DNA from: Monodelphis domestica
Taxonomy: Eukaryota > Chordata > Mammalia > Didelphimorphia > Didelphidae
Direction of reading: 5' to 3'
NCBI RefSeq assembly: GCF_027887165.1
Contig: NC_077232.1
Span: 8,539,001-8,603,000 of the forward strand
DNA: 64,000 bases
Shown: positions 21,577 through 36,535 of the stretch, in pieces
Numbering within the stretch: the stretch's first letter is position 1
How the letters are laid out: each line of letters begins with the position of its first letter
Notes under the pieces: generated by a model
Seen by the model: only the letters and a program-made list of their open reading frames with translations
The model's database searches: none
Told to the model about the DNA's origin: nothing
Position numbers and translations under genes: made by a program

Positions 21577-24500
21577 ATGCAGTGGTGGAAGGCGACCTTG
21601 GTGGTGCTGGGGGTCGCTGCCCTCTTTAGCCTGGGCATCATCCTGGGTCACTTCGACATTCCCAAGAAGGCCGAGTCAACCGGCCCCACCAGCCTCAGCC
21701 AAGATCTGGATCAGGAGCTTCTGGACAACGTCATGGCTCAACTGGACGCCAACAGGATCCGGGAGAACCTCAGGTGAGGAAGGAGACACTTGTGCCCGGC
21801 GTCTCCATCCACAGTGCCCCGGGGCGCCCCCTTCTGAGCCAGGCACTGAGCAGACCCCCTCCATCCCTCCCTGCAGGGAGCTGTCCTTGAAGCCCCATCT
21901 GGCCACCAGCTTGAGGGATGACTCTCTTGTAGAGCTCTTTATGGAGAAGTGGCAGAACCCCGAGTGGGGGCTGGATGCTGCCAGGAAGGGGGTCTATGAG
22001 GTGCTGCTGTCCTTCCCGAGCCAGAAGCAGCCCAACAGCGTTCGCGTGGGTAAGGCTGAGCTCTGCCCGATGGGAATTCACAAGCCAGGGAGCCCAAGCT
22101 GGAGTCAAGAGCAGGAGGGACGAGGTGGCCCAGCCAGCCTGGACTCCTGGGGGATGCGGGCTCAGAAGAGCAGAGTTCAAATTCTGCCACACCGTACATT
22201 AGCCTGTGCTAGGGGCTGCAGAAGGGCTTGGCTCCTTCCAGTTCGCCCATGCTGAGGCCTAACGTCCGGCTTCCCCACAGTGAGCCCTCAGGGACAGATT
22301 CTCTTCAATGCCCGGCAGAAGGAGGAGAACCTGACTGAGGAGCAGGGAGACCCGGAGGTGGTACCACCCTATGCTGCTTATGCCCCACCAGGGTCCCCTC
22401 AGGTACAGACCCTCCAGTTCTCCTTCCTGGGCTAACCCTCCGGCTTTCTCTCAGGGTCTGGAGTTGGAGACCCAGCAGAAATGACAAAACTTTTGGCCAT
22501 GAGCCGGCAGGGTGTCCTTGGGCAAGTCCCTTCCCCGGGAGCCCCATCTCCCTTTTTTAGTGAAAGGTGGTCGGAGGGTTCTCGGGTCCTTCAGTCCTTT
22601 CTCTTACCTACGGCTCTTCCCACCCCACCGACCTCATCTCTTGGCTCCCCCAGCCCCTCCGGACCAGGCAGTGAGCCCTAATTTCTTGTTCCTTGGGCCC
22701 AGGGTCCTCTGGTCTACGCCAACAGAGGCTCCGAGGAAGATTACACCTACTTGAAGATTCAGGGCATTGATCTCAAAGGCACCATAGCCCTGACCCGCTA
22801 TGGCGGGGTTGGCCGAGGGGCCAAGGTGAGCCTCCTGGGAGGGGCGCTGACAACGACAGGGACCAGAAAGAGAGCAGGGGCACGGCATGGCCCGGCTCGG
22901 CCCATTTGCCCACTCTGGAAGGGCCTTCCTTTTCCCTTTCCCCTCCAGCGGGCATCACCGCTCAGGCGAGGCTATGGGACGAGGAAGGCTTCCCTGCCCG
23001 TAATATGAGGGGCTTGATAGATTCTTGAAAGAGATTTGGGTGTTTGAATTCTAGGACCCTAACCTTTGCCTCCTTCCCAGGAGCCTCTCTGGGCCTGTAG
23101 CTCCCAGTTCCTGGAAGGGGCCCCCGGGATGTGAGGGCAGGCTGGGACCAGGCGTTCTGTAAAATGACAGGGTTCGACTAGGTGTTGAGGTTAGAACTGG
23201 GCCTCCGCTTCTGAGGTGGGAGCCTAGGGACTTCTCTGATAGGGCAGAGAGAGAGAGCAGCACCATCACTGGCCTCTGTCCCCTGCAGGCTATCAATGGA
23301 GCCAAGCATGAGGTGGCTGGACTTCTGGTCTACACGGACCCTGGGGACATCAATGACGGCCTGAGATTTCCTAATGAGACGTTTCCAAACTCCTGGGCAC
23401 TGCCTCCTTCAGGGGTGGAGCGTGGTTCTTATTATGAGCATTTTGGGGACCCTCTAACCCCCTACTTTCCTGCTACCCCTTCTGCCTTCCGCATAGAGAC
23501 AGCAGACATCCAGGGCTTCCCCCCAATCCCCGTCCAGCCAATAGGCTTTGAGGATGCCCAGACACTACTCTGGTGAGCTTCCCTTCTCATCTGCTTTTGG
23601 GGGGGCCTTCCCTGTGGGCTTCTGGGGCAGTACCTTGTTTTTCACCACCAGGGAGGTCAGCTCTAGACCCCTCGGCTAGACTGTGAGATGAGGCAAGCTT
23701 CTTGGATCAGCCCTTTCCCTCTCTGGGCCTCAGTTTTCCCACCTGTCATGAGGGGCTGATGGATGTTCTCTAAGGTTACTTCCACATTTGTCCTAACCCT
23801 TTGTCTCCTTCCCAGTAACCTCAATGGGTCTCTAGCTCCCAGTTCCTGGCAGGGGGCTCTGGGATGTGACTACAGGCTCGGACCAGGCTTCCTGGACGGT
23901 GGGAAGTTTCCCCAGGATAGGTGAGGAAGAGACCCCCTCCTTCTGGTGTCCTTGGCCCCTCTTCCCTCCTCTCTCCATCATGTAGGACTTCTTCCCTCCC
24001 TTCCTCAGAATTTCAGAGCTGGAAGAGAGGGACCCTTGGGCCTCCTCGTCAGTGCTGGCACAGCTTCTAGGAGGTGTCCTTGACCAGGACTTGTCCAGCC
24101 TCTGGTGGTCCTGCGCCTCTCTCTTCCCGCCCCTTGCCTTTGATTTTTCTCTTCTTTTTGGTTTATGGCCTCTTCGCCTTGCCTCATCCCTCTCTTTCCC
24201 CTAAAGTCAGGTGAATGTCACTGTTTACAACCGGCTCGAGCTCAAGAATTCCTCCAATGTCCTGGGCATCATCCACGGGGCCGTGGAGCCTGGTGAGGAA
24301 GCCCCTCTGTCAACTGGCCACCACACTCCCAGCTGCCTTTGGGACCCTCCCAGTGAGCCCTGGGACTGAAGCCCTGCTCCAGCCTCCTGCCCCTTCTCCC
24401 CACTCACCCTGTGGCCTCCTCTGTCCCAGACCGCTACGTTCTCTACGGCAACCACCGGGACAGCTGGGTACACGGGGCTGTGGACCCCAGCAGCGGCTCT

Positions 24501-27374
24501 GCCGTTCTCTTAGAGATTTCCAGAGTGCTGGGGACCCTGGTGAAGAAGGGTAAGGTGCAGCCCCGGCCCCCTTTCCTCACGTTTCCCTCCTCATCACCCT
24601 GGATTTGCTCCTAGTCCGCCAAGACCGGTTTCTGCCCCAGCAAAATGAGGGGGTTGGACCAGGGGGCCAGTACGTACGGGCTGATGGATTGGATCCTCCT
24701 GATGCCCCTTCCGGAGGGCACCCACCCCATGTCCCATCATTGCCTTGTTCCCACGCCAGGCTCCCAGGAGCCCCAGAGCCCAGCCTAGCTTTCTGTCTCC
24801 TCCAGGAGAGTGGCGGCCCCGCCGGACAATCGTGTTTGCAAGTTGGGGAGCTGAAGAGTTTGGCCTCATCGGCTCCACGGAGTTCACAGAAGTGAGTGAC
24901 CCACGGGCTGGGCAGGAGGGAGGCTGGCGGGAGCTGACCTGCTGAGCTGTGCTCTCGGATCCCCAGGAGTTCTTCACCAAGCTGCAGGAGCGTGCGGTGG
25001 CATACATCAACGTGGACATCGCTGTGTTTGGTAGGGTGAAGAAGGCCCAGGCCCGCGAACTCAGGGGGCTGTGAGCCAGGTTTGGGGGCGAGATCAGTGG
25101 GCGGTACCCCAGGCCTCTGCCAAGCGGAGGGGCACTCACTTCTGGTCATCTCTCCTTCCTCAGCCAACGCTACGCTGAGGGCACAGGGGACCCCCCCTGT
25201 CCAGAGTGTTATCTTCTCTGCAGCCAAACAGGTGCTGGGAGAGGGGAAGGGGCAAGGCCAAGGGGGAGAGTCTGGGTGAGACGTCTGGCCATCTGGGAGG
25301 GGCTCCCTTGCCTATGCCATCCCTACCTGCCCAGGTCAGAGCACCAGGGACCAGCAACCTGACCGTTTATGACAACTGGCTCCAACACAGCAACCGGAGC
25401 AGCCCTGTTCACGGCCTCATACCCAGGTGAGGAGGAGCCTGCAGTCGGAGGGGACCCAGGGGCCAAATAATCCACGAATCAGCAAGCATTTATTAGGTAT
25501 CTACATACTCCAGGAACTGGGCTAGACGCTGGGGCGGCTAATGCAGATGAATGGCAGCCCCAAACCTCCAGGGTTTCCTTCTGGGGAGAAACAAGTCCAC
25601 ATGTAACGGGGTGTGAACATAGGACTGACCCCTTCCTGTCCCCCTCCTGCAGCCTGGGCTCCCTGGGCTCCGGGAGCGACTACGCAGCCTTTGTCCACTT
25701 CCTGGGAATCTCCTCCATGGACATCGCCTACACCTATGACCGGGTGAGTGAGGTCCCCGGAGCCAGACGCCACCTTCCCCCGGCCTTCTCGCCGAGGTCC
25801 CTCCCCCCGCCCGGCTGCTCCAGTGCCCCCAACTGGCCACCCCCCCCCCCCCCCGTCTGCTCCGGCTTGGCCTGTGGCCACTGGGTGTCTGTCACAAACT
25901 CCTCGTCCCACCCTGGGCCCTCACCTGGGCTGGACTGAGCCTTCTCCCCTTCCCTGGCTCCCCCAGAGCAAGACTTCGGCCCGGATCTACCCCACCTACC
26001 ACACGGCCTTCGACACCTTCCAGTACGTGGAGACTTTTCTTGACCCCGGTGAGTGGGAGGCCGAGGGGAGCGGGGTGGGCAGCCTGGGGAGTGGGGCTGA
26101 CCCCGCCTCCGTGCCTCTCTGTGGACAGGCTTCACCAGCCACCAGGCCGTAGCCCGGACAGCTGCCAACGTCCTGCTGCGTCTCAGCGACAGCCTCCTGT
26201 TGCCCTTCCGAGTCAGCGACTATAACGAGACGCTCTGGAGCTTCGTGCAGGCGGCCCAGGAGGGCCTGGAGCCCGCTCTGACCCAGAACAACATCAGCCT
26301 GGGTACTGGATGGCTCCTTCCCCCCAGACCAGCGCCACCCGTCCCCGGGCCCCCGTGGCTGAGCCGGGTGCCCTCTCCTCCCCTGCAGGGCCCCTGGTGA
26401 CTGCGGTTAGAAGGTTTGAAAGGGCAGTGGTTGCCCTGGAGCAGCTCATTGAAACCCTCAAGAACCCGGCTGAGTGAGTCCCTGGTCCAAGAGGGGGAGA
26501 GGGCCGGAGGATGCAGAGAGCCCCATCCCCAGCCTGGGCCGGACCAGCCAAAGGCCCCCTTAGCTTACTTGGTCTTCCCCCAACGTGGCACCCACCGTGA
26601 GGGTCTGTCCTGGGCTGGGGCGGACCCAGAGGCCAAGGGGGCGTGGGAGGTGCTGCAGAGGTGAACGTGACCGGCCCTGGCACCCTGGCAGTGCGGGGAG
26701 GGGGGGATGGTGCCCCTGCTGGGAAAGGGAAGGTCGGGGTTCCGTTTCTGGACAGCAGCCAGTCTGGGAGGTCCAGGAGGCAGCAGGAGGCCAGGAGAGC
26801 CGGCGGGCGGTTCCCAGCCTCCTCACCTGTGGCTCTGGAGACCCCGGATTTCTTCAGAGCTCAGCCTGGGTGCCGTCACCCCCAGGGGAACGTAACTGCC
26901 TCATGCTTGTGTTCCTGGGGCTCAGCCCAGGGCCTGGCACATGGGGGGGATAACTGCTGCCCTCTGCAAGGCCCCTTTGACCCCCCACCTCCTCCCAGCC
27001 CTCTGAAGGTCCGGATGGTGAACGACCAGCTCATGCTCTTGGAACGAGCCTTCCTGAACTCCCGGGCCTTCCCCAAAGAATACTACTACAGGTGAGGGCA
27101 CCCTGGCACACCCCCTCCTGCTAGGAACCTCAGGGACGCTGGCAGCCGGACCCCCCCACTCCCTGGCCCTCTCCTCTCTCCCTACAGTCACGTGCTTTGG
27201 GGCCCCCGAACGTCCACCGTGTCCACATTCCCTGGCTTGGCCGATGCCTGCCTCGAGGCCGTGAAGACCCCGAGTGACCCAGCCACTTGGGCCACTGTGA
27301 GGAAGCAGCTCAGCATCGCAGTGATGGCTGTGGAGGGAGCCGCCGCCGCCCTGGAGGCCGTGGACTCCTTCTGA
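21577..27374 (+). CDS. NAALADL1: NAALADL1, N-acetylated alpha-linked acidic dipeptidase-like 1 (M28 metallopeptidase)
   Basis: Eighteen exons: 21577-21773, 21877-22049, 22281-22402, 22703-22825, 23289-23572, 23816-23920, 24207-24292, 24430-24549, 24806-24891, 24967-25030, 25164-25231, 25335-25426, 25653-25743, 25967-26048, 26129-26302, 26389-26473, 26999-27091 and 27188-27374. All phases close to 743 residues (human about 740). It is a type II membrane exopeptidase (ileal peptidase I100 in rat). One N-terminal membrane segment is visible (residues about 5-25, [17 protein letters not shown]). A protease-associated part follows ([16 protein letters not shown]). The zinc ligands are His372 (NHRD), Asp382 (VDPSSG), Glu420/Glu421 (WGAEEFG), Asp449 (NVDI) and His549 (PTYHTAFD), followed by the helical dimerisation domain. 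It looks fully functional. No AATAAA was found after the stop. Confidence 0.96.
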
Positions 27375-27486
27375 GCCTGCGAGGCGCCTGACCCAGTCCG
27401 GGCTGTCCCCTTTCCCCAAGATCTGTCCCCTGTCAATGCTGCCTGTGCAAGAGAGCTTGGAAACCTGAAGCCTGTAAGAAGGTCCT

Positions 27487-27492
27487 TTATTG
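27487..27492 (-). terminator. SAC3D1 polyadenylation signal
   Basis: AATAAA on the minus strand (tttatt on plus), 213 bases past the SAC3D1 stop and about 110 bases from the NAALADL1 stop. The 3' ends of the convergent genes therefore probably overlap. Confidence 0.75.
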
Positions 27493-27704
27493 TTAGCCTC
27501 AGCCTCCCCGAGGCACCCTTCCTCTGCGGAGAGGAGACCCTGAGCTCTGGGTTCCAATCCCTGCACGTCCCAAGGTCCTGTGACGAAGGGTGCTCTGATC
27601 CAGTCTCCGTCACCTCCAGGGAGTCCACTTCCCCTCCAGCCTGACCCAGCCTCTCACCTACTGAGCCGGGAGGGGGCCTGGGCTGGGGGGGGGCCCTCTC
27701 CCCT

Positions 27705-29470
<1,766 letters not shown>

Positions 29471-29604
29471 AATGGTAATTGTCCAGGCCCCTTCCCGACC
29501 TCCTCCACCCGATGGCCTGGTTCTGACTTTCCCAGAATCCCCCACGTTGCAGCTCAAGACTGCCAGGAGAGGGCGCCCACTCATTCTAATGCATTCAGCA
29601 AATG

Positions 29605-29610
29605 TTTATT
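29605..29610 (-). terminator. Probable SNX15 polyadenylation signal
   Basis: AATAAA on the minus strand, about 390 bases after the SNX15 stop. It lies inside an old repeat end (aatgtttattaagggcctgt), a motif type that recurs at 25487, 35348 and 39912. Confidence 0.5.
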
Positions 29611-30000
29611 AAGGGCCTGTGAATGGGCTGGGCGCCGCGGCCCTTCAGGGGCTTACACTTTCCTAGGGAACCCAGTATGCACAGAAAAGCATTCATTCAC
29701 TCACTTCCAGGGAGACAGTGAGGAGGGAAGGCATTCCTGGCATGGGGTGCAGCCCGGGCAAAGGTGGGAGATGAAGGAAGGTATTGCACAAGAAAGGGCA
29801 GGTGGGCCATTGTGGCGGGCCTCAGGGCCGGGCGGGGCAGTGCAGTGGTCCAAGGACACTTGGGGAACATCAAATTGGCAGTTGTGTGGGTGTGGGGGGC
29901 TGGTCAACAACCCCGCCACTGTCACCTCGGCTACACCCTGGCCATGTCCACGCCCCACCCACCGGCCTGTCCCTCAGGACACCCCGGGGAGGCAGGCTGG

Positions 30001-33000
30001 TCACGGCTGGAGGTGGAGACGCAGGATCTCCTCAGCCCGCCGCAGGTACTCCGCCACCTTCCTCTTCACCCCTTCTTGGCGAGCACTGTTGGGGTCACCT
30101 GTGGAGAAGAGTCTGCCCTCAGCCCCTGCCCGGGGCTCCTCAGAGCTCCCCAGTGCCCCGAGAGGCAGAAGGGTCCTCCTACCCCCAAGAGTAGAGGCAG
30201 GCCTCCCTCTGAAACAGGGGAGCCCGGGCAGCCACTTCCCCTCTGCCTCAGCTTCCTCCTCTGTAAAAAGGGAATGTCATCCCCACCCTCCCCCGCCTTG
30301 CATGGCGAGTCTACAGATGATTCCTGGGGCCCCGCCTGTGGTGGGCACCCAGAACGTGTGTCCCAGCTATTGGGGGTCATCCCTGCCTCCGCCAGGGCAC
30401 CCTGGGGTAGCCATCCACTCCCGCCCCTCCCAGGGAGCCCAGGCTCACCCGGCACCCCCTGGAGGAGGACATCCACTCCGTCCCGGTATCCCTGCAGGGC
30501 TGAGGCATAGGCGCCCGCTTGCTCGTCCTTCAGGGCTTGGGTGATGAGTTCTGTAGCTCGATCCAGGTAGGCTGGGCGGGGGCCCTCTTCCTCCTCCTCC
30601 TCCTCTTCACCCCCCCCTGGCTCCCAGGACGTCTGCCCCCTGGTCTGGGGCTCTGCCCCCAGGGCTGCCAGGTCAGCTATGTGGGTGGGGCTGGGTCCCG
30701 CCCCTTCTGCGGCCCAGACAGAGGCTCAGGGCCAGTGGCACCCCCCACCCCATCGCCCTCCTGAGCCTCCCAGGTTTGGGGCCACCAGAGCCTAGCTAAG
30801 CCCCACAGACTGATCACCCCCAAACTGAAGGGTAGATGATCACAGCTCCAGGGACCATCAGGAAGCCCCGAGTTTGAATCCTGTGTCCAGCCCCCCCAAT
30901 GGAAATCCTGCCCCCCTTTCTAGGAGACTCAGGCAGGTTATCCACCAGCTCCAGGGCAGAAGCAGGCCCCAAACCCAGCTCCCAAGCCCAGCTCTTGAGC
31001 CCAGAGCCAGGGCTTTGTCTCTTGGGCCTCCGAGGCTCCCTGCTAGGTAGAGGGCACACGGCTCCCACATACTCCTGGAAAGCCTCAGGCACTCAGCCAC
31101 TGGACACTCCATGGACTTCCCCAGGAAGCCCTGACACCTACACTGGCCAGTGGAGACCGCTGACCATTCTCTGCATTGGAAGGACCCTCCTGGCCTCTGT
31201 GATCCAACCAGGGTGTGAAGGAGAAACCTCCATTTCCACAAGCTCCCCGAAGGATCACCCAGCTTTCCCTGGAATACTCTTGGCAACAGGGAAATCACTA
31301 CCCCTCAAGGGCTCCTCTCAGTCCCTGGTCCCCCCCTCCCCCCCGCCCCATCCTGCTACCTTCTTTGGAGAATGGGTCGAAGAGGGCCAGCTCCGCCTCA
31401 GTGAGTGGTCCTTGGGCCTGGGGGGCCGTGTCCTCCTCGGGAGCCCCACAGTCAAACAGTAGGTCGAGGGCCTCTTGGGCAGGGCTGGAGGGAGGCTGGT
31501 CCCCTGCAAAGGAAAACATAGGGCTCTGCACTTTTAGGGGAGGGGCTCCCCAGGGCAGCATTTACTAGATGCCTGCTGCATACAGAAGCTGGTTCAGGCC
31601 TCAGGGAACAAAGGACCTCAGAGACCAGCTTGTCCAGCCCATCATTCCAGGCTCGGGGCCACCCTCTGGGCACCACACAGCCAAGAGGTAATGAGGTAAA
31701 GGCAGAAGTAACCTGGGAAAGGAGCTAACACCCGGGCTTGGGCAGGGGCTGGTGGGGAACCCAAATCTGAATGTTGCTACAGACCCCAGGAGCCAGAGGG
31801 GCAAAGATTTGGAGGTGGGAGTTGAAAGGCTGGACTACCAAGTGCATGAGAGCAGTGGAGAAATACAGGCACAGCCGGTTGGTGCTCAGCAGTGTCTAGG
31901 GCCCAGCACATGGTGGGCCCTTAATGAATGCCCACTGATAATTGATCATCTTGTCCTTCGGCCAGAGGGAGCTCTCAGAGCTAGAAGTTCAGGCAGGAGG
32001 TGATGAGGACCTGAACTAGAGGGAAGGAATGGATGGGTTCTTGGCAAGGACTGACCACAGGTCTGACCCCAGCCTTTGAGGCCCTCAGTCCAGTCCAACC
32101 TCCCATTTTACAGATGTGGAAACTGAGGCCTACATCAGCAAGAGGAAGGCATCTGACTCTACTACTCGTGCTGTCTTTTATGGGGCGCACTTGTCAGGAA
32201 AAGGCTTGAACGTGGAATGTTGACATCCAGGGCTCTTGGGAGAGTTTGTTGATTGAGGGACCATGGACTAGCCTGTGGGCCCAGGGCTGAGCTCGGGTCC
32301 TCTTTGCCCCAATACCTGGCTTCTCATTTTCATCCTCAGTCTCTTCCAGGCCCAGGCGCTCTGCCGGGAGAGGCTGGGGGAGTCGGGGTTCTTCTGGGGG
32401 TGGTGTGGGGACCAGGGGAGGCGGCAGGACATGCAGGTCACTGGGCTCTAAGGGTCGGGTCACGTCCCCACCCTACAGGAGGAGAAAGTTTGGGGAGTTA
32501 TCAGGCCTGAGGAGCTAGAGCTGAGAGATCCCTCAATCCAACCCGAGGGGAAGCTGAGGCAGAAGTGACCATCACAGGGTGGCCCCACATGCTTCCTGCC
32601 CTGGGGCCCGTGAAGAGAAGCCACATACTCGGAAGAATTCCTTGAGCTGAGGGCTGTTGTTCAGGGCAGGAATGTTGACAGTGAAGCGAAGCATGTCCTC
32701 CGCTGCCTTCCGCCGCTCCTCGATCACCGAGGCCTCGAAGCGGCCTGTGGCCAAGGACCCAAAGAGCCTTGAGACTCCCCCTCCCCTCTGGAGCCAGTCC
32801 CAAGGCAGGGCCCTCCCACACCACTTCAGGGCCAGGGATGAGGGGTCCACCAGAGGCCCTCAAAGGTGCCATGTGAAAGGGGCCAACTTCACTGAGGGGA
32901 GAAGCAGAGATGGGGCAGCTGCAGATTTCATTTCTGGGCCAGAAGGAAGGGGGCCAGGGTAGCCCAGGAGGGGAGTCTTGGGTGAGGAAATTTCCACAGC

Positions 33001-35042
33001 CCCTCTGTGGGAAAAACCAAAAGCCAGACATCTCTGGGCTTGGCTGTCCATCACCAGGCTGTCTATCCCCCAGGACACCCACCAAAGACCTGGGCCCTGG
33101 GAAAGGCTGGAAATTCCTCCAGGCGACGGAACAGATTGCGGTGGGTATAGGCCAGATCCCCATGTAGGCGGCGGAAGTCACTGTAACGTTTCCAGATGAC
33201 CACCTGGGCCAGAGACAGAGCCGAGAGTCATGGCCAGGCGCCAAGAGCTGCTGGGGGCTTCAGACCTTGTTGTTTCACTGCCCCAAAGAGGGGAAGGGAC
33301 TGAAGGCTCAAGATCCCACAGGCAGGAAAAGGGCAGGGTCCAGGCATCCCCCTCCCATCTTGGAGGAAGCTGCCCTAGTCCTTCCATCCTTCCATCCACT
33401 TTTCCATCCATCCTTCTGTCCACTTTTCCTTCCATCCATCCATCTACCTTTCTATCCTTTCATCCATCTACCTTTCCATCCAACCTTCTGTCCATTTGTC
33501 CATCCATCCATCCTTCTGTGCTTCCATCCATCCTTCTGTACTTCTATCCATTCATCCACTTTTCCATCCATCTATCCACCTTTCCATCCATCCATCCATC
33601 CATCCATCCATCCATCCATCCATCCTTCCTTCTGCCCTTCTGTCCATTTGTCCATCTATCCATCCACCTTTCCATCATCTTCATCCATCTACCCATTCTT
33701 CTATCTACCTTTCCATCCTTCTGTCCTTCCGCCCATCCAGTTGGGAGAATGCTCCTCCCACCCATCTCAGAGGGACAGGAGTCCCTTTCTCAATGCTCAC
33801 CTCCTGGACATCTTCTTGGTTTGTCTTTGAGATGAACTGAGAGAGGAAGAAGGGAAGGCAGGTGAGGGTGTGTCACTACCCCCCTCCCTCAGCGCAGAAA
33901 CCTCAGGGGTCTCCCAGAACCCTCCAAAGTCTCCCTCCTCTCCAATAACTGGGGAGAACCCTATGGGCAGACTTGGGGGGGGGTTACACCTAGGTTTGGG
34001 TATGAGTTCACAGACTAGCCAGGTGACCTTGTGCAAGTCATCTAACTTCTATTAGACTCAGTTTCCTCCACAGTAAAAGTAATAGTACCCCTCCCCTTGG
34101 AGGTGTCAAGATCAAATGTGAAAACTAAGTAAATCACCTTGTGAATCTTACGGCACTAAAGAAATGCTATTCTGGGAGCCTCAGTTTATTCATCTGTAAA
34201 CTCATCACCGTGACCCATTCCCTCCCAGGATGGAGGGAAAGATGAAAAAAAGGGGGGGAGGGGATAGGGTCCCTCCTAAGGCTGCGGAAGGGCGAGGGGT
34301 CATCGGAGCCAGTTCTGAACTCTGTGACTTCGAGTCAAGTCATCTTAGTTCTCTGGGCCTCAGTTTTCTCCTCTGTAAAAAGGCTCAATCAACCCTTCCA
34401 CCCTTGAGAGTCAGAATTGAGAAGGAAAAAGAACAACGGCCCGAGGTGGTGAAGTGGAGGAGGAGGACCCAGCCCTAGAGCTGCCCTAATACGTGTCGGG
34501 AGCGTTAACCAGGGCTTGTACAGCTGGGAAACTTTTCGGTCTTCTACCTCCGCTGGTTTAACCACCCCGGGAGGGAGGCGCCCACTTCATTAAGGAGGAA
34601 ACAGGCCTTCCCCACCCCATCTCCAGTCGTCCGTGCCGTACCCTGTGGGGAGTGGGGGGAGAGTACCTAAGGGGTCGTTTCGCAAACGGAGGTTTTTTTG
34701 GTAAATGGGTTTACGTAAAGTAGGAACAACACCCGGACAGGACTCCGCCCACCCTGGCTCCGCCCTCTTGCGTCGCGTCACCTTTAAAGGAACCCAGACT
34801 AGGAGCTCCATCCTCAGTAAGTTAGTACAGTCCTGCGTCACGAAGGGAGTCACCCCCACCTGATTCTGGAGAATGGGATCGTCCGGCCCCGCCCACCTTA
34901 AAGGTTCCAACCCCACCCTTAAAGGTGCCTCATGTCCACTCACCTGCGCGGTGACTTTGTACTCCGTGTATCCTTTAGGGTGGATCCGCGTGTCCGACAC
35001 AGTGTACAGCCGCCGGAAGTCATCCTTAGCCTTGCGGGACAT
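30001..35042 (-). CDS. SNX15: SNX15, sorting nexin 15 (PX and MIT domains)
   Basis: Eight minus-strand exons: 34944-35042, 33801-33836, 33083-33203, 32629-32744, 32316-32472, 31360-31503, 30449-30706 and 30001-30098. Phases close to 342 residues, the length I recall for the human protein. SNX15 is an endosomal sorting protein; its PX domain binds phosphatidylinositol 3-phosphate. The PX domain covers residues 1 to about 126, with [14 protein letters not shown] and LEEFPAFP visible. A proline-rich linker ([14 protein letters not shown]), a segment with [14 protein letters not shown] and [15 protein letters not shown], and a run of eight Glu follow. The C-terminal MIT domain runs from [20 protein letters not shown] to the end, with LKRAEEIL conserved here as LRRAEEIL. 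The exon-4 donor cga|gtatgt is slightly weak. Confidence 0.95.
33381..33745 (+). repeat. (CATC)n-rich minisatellite in SNX15 intron 2
   Basis: Imperfect CATC/CATT units with ccttctg interruptions ('ccatccatcc', 'cttctgtcc') fill most of the intron between the exons at 33801 and 33203. A 40-base pure block lies near 33583-33625. Confidence 0.85.
34000..34150 (+). mobile_element. Old MIR/SINE-like fragment
   Basis: 'gaccttgtgcaagtcatcta' and 'actcagtttcctccacagta' are the conserved SINE core. Another fragment of the same type lies at about 34320-34385. Confidence 0.5.
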
Positions 35043-35260
35043 CCCCGAGGGAGCCGGAGCCCAACGGACCCCGGCGCCTCGGCCCGGCCACAGGCCTCCC
35101 CCTCCACGCTGTCCCCTCCCCTCCGGTCCAGACTCCGACGGGTGGTGCCTTTTGTGCGCATGCGCATGGACGTGTGCGAGGTTCTCCGACTCTTCCTCCC
35201 AACTGGAGATAGTGCGGGGACCGTCCTAAAACTCCTTGTTCTTCGGGAAAGCGCAGAATG
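35043..35260 (-). promoter_or_regulatory. SNX15 promoter with NRF1 site
   Basis: GC-rich sequence immediately upstream of the SNX15 start. It contains the perfect palindrome tgcgcatgcgca at 35155-35166, the nuclear respiratory factor 1 consensus, 112 bases before the ATG. Confidence 0.65.
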
Positions 35261-36529
35261 AGCTACTCCACAGATGGAAAAGGATGGCCCCTGAAGCCAG
35301 TGGAAGACCTCGGGAAGGGGGAGGATTGGACCTGAATTCTAGGCAACAGGCACTTATTAAGCGCCTACTGCATGCCAGGCCCCAAGCCAAGTAACTGACA
35401 AGACTCAGAGCTGAAATGGACCCCTCTGGGGTCGAGCAGGTCCCTGGGCGGGGTGGGCAACAGCCTCCTCGAAATGTCTCCTGTCTGCATCTCTTCGTGG
35501 CCCAGCGCTCCCTGCCTCAGTTTCCTCATCTGTAAATCGGGGTCCTTCGTGAGGACAAAATGACATCTTGTAGAGTTTTGTAGTTCATCAGATACTCTTT
35601 GACTAATGCAGAGGAGACTGACCTGAGGGACCTTACCTTGGGTTCCCCCACCCCCACACCAGACTGGGGACTTTTTGTTCTTTTCAGGAGGCTGGAGCTG
35701 TGCCCCTTCCTGGCACTGGCTGAGCTGGGCGTCACCACCTTTTTAATCAAGGTGCCCGCCTCTGGGGCACTGCCCATACTGTTGCAGGGATCGTGCTTGG
35801 GTGTCACTGACCCAGCCAGTTATTCAGAGTTCCTCCATGCAGCTTCATCTCCAAAGCTTTCTTCAGTTCCAATTTCCTTCTGAGTTCCTGGGGTGGGGAG
35901 AGATGGTGCCCAGCTGCTCCAAGTTCTCTCCCACCTCCAGTATCTCCCCAGCCTCCTCTGGTTTGATGTGGGCTGAGCCTGGGAAAAGGCACAGGGGCAG
36001 CCAGGGGAGAGTGAGCTCCTTAGTGCCAGGGACCCAGAGGGCAGACTCCCAGGAGCTCCTCAGCCACCCTCCCTGGCTAGTGCTCGCAGGCTGGGGCAGC
36101 CCCACCCAGCCAGCTGACCCCTCTCCCTGTTCCTCACTCACATCCCTCCATCTTCCACTTCCAGGCTTTCTCATTGGTCTTCCCCATGACTGAATAGCTC
36201 TTCCTCTGTGAGGGCCTAGCACCCTTCCAACTGGGCTCCAGAGCCACTTTCAGAAAGAGGCCTTTTTGGGTCTCTGCCAGCTGTTGGCAAGGAGTGATTG
36301 GTTACTCCCTCCCTCCCTCCCTCCCTCCCAGCAAAGGGTTCTTCCTGGTCAGTGAGAATCTACTCCTCAGTTCCTTCAGCCTTTTTGGGTGGCCCCACGA
36401 GAGGGTGTGGGTGTCTGGAAGCCTCTTCCCTTGGCAGCAGAGGTGCCCAGGAGGAAGGAGGCTACGTGCCACCTCTTAACCCAGACCAGTACTCACCCCA
36501 ACACAGCCAGGACTCAGGGGCAGAGGGCT
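35261..36529. other. Intergenic DNA between SNX15 and ARL2
   Basis: No gene supported. An old repeat end lies at 35341-35385 (acttattaagcgcctactgc), followed by unremarkable single-copy-looking DNA and a short ccctccctccctccctccct run near 36307. Confidence 0.5.
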
Positions 36530-36535
36530 TTTATT
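36530..36535 (-). terminator. ARL2 polyadenylation signal
   Basis: AATAAA on the minus strand, about 350 bases past the ARL2 stop, with no nearer candidate. Confidence 0.7.

Noticed and set aside
33230-33840. HPSF/HPSI repeat open frames in the SNX15 intron
   Set aside because: These are translation of the CATC minisatellite, and they lie within an intron on the strand opposite to the gene.
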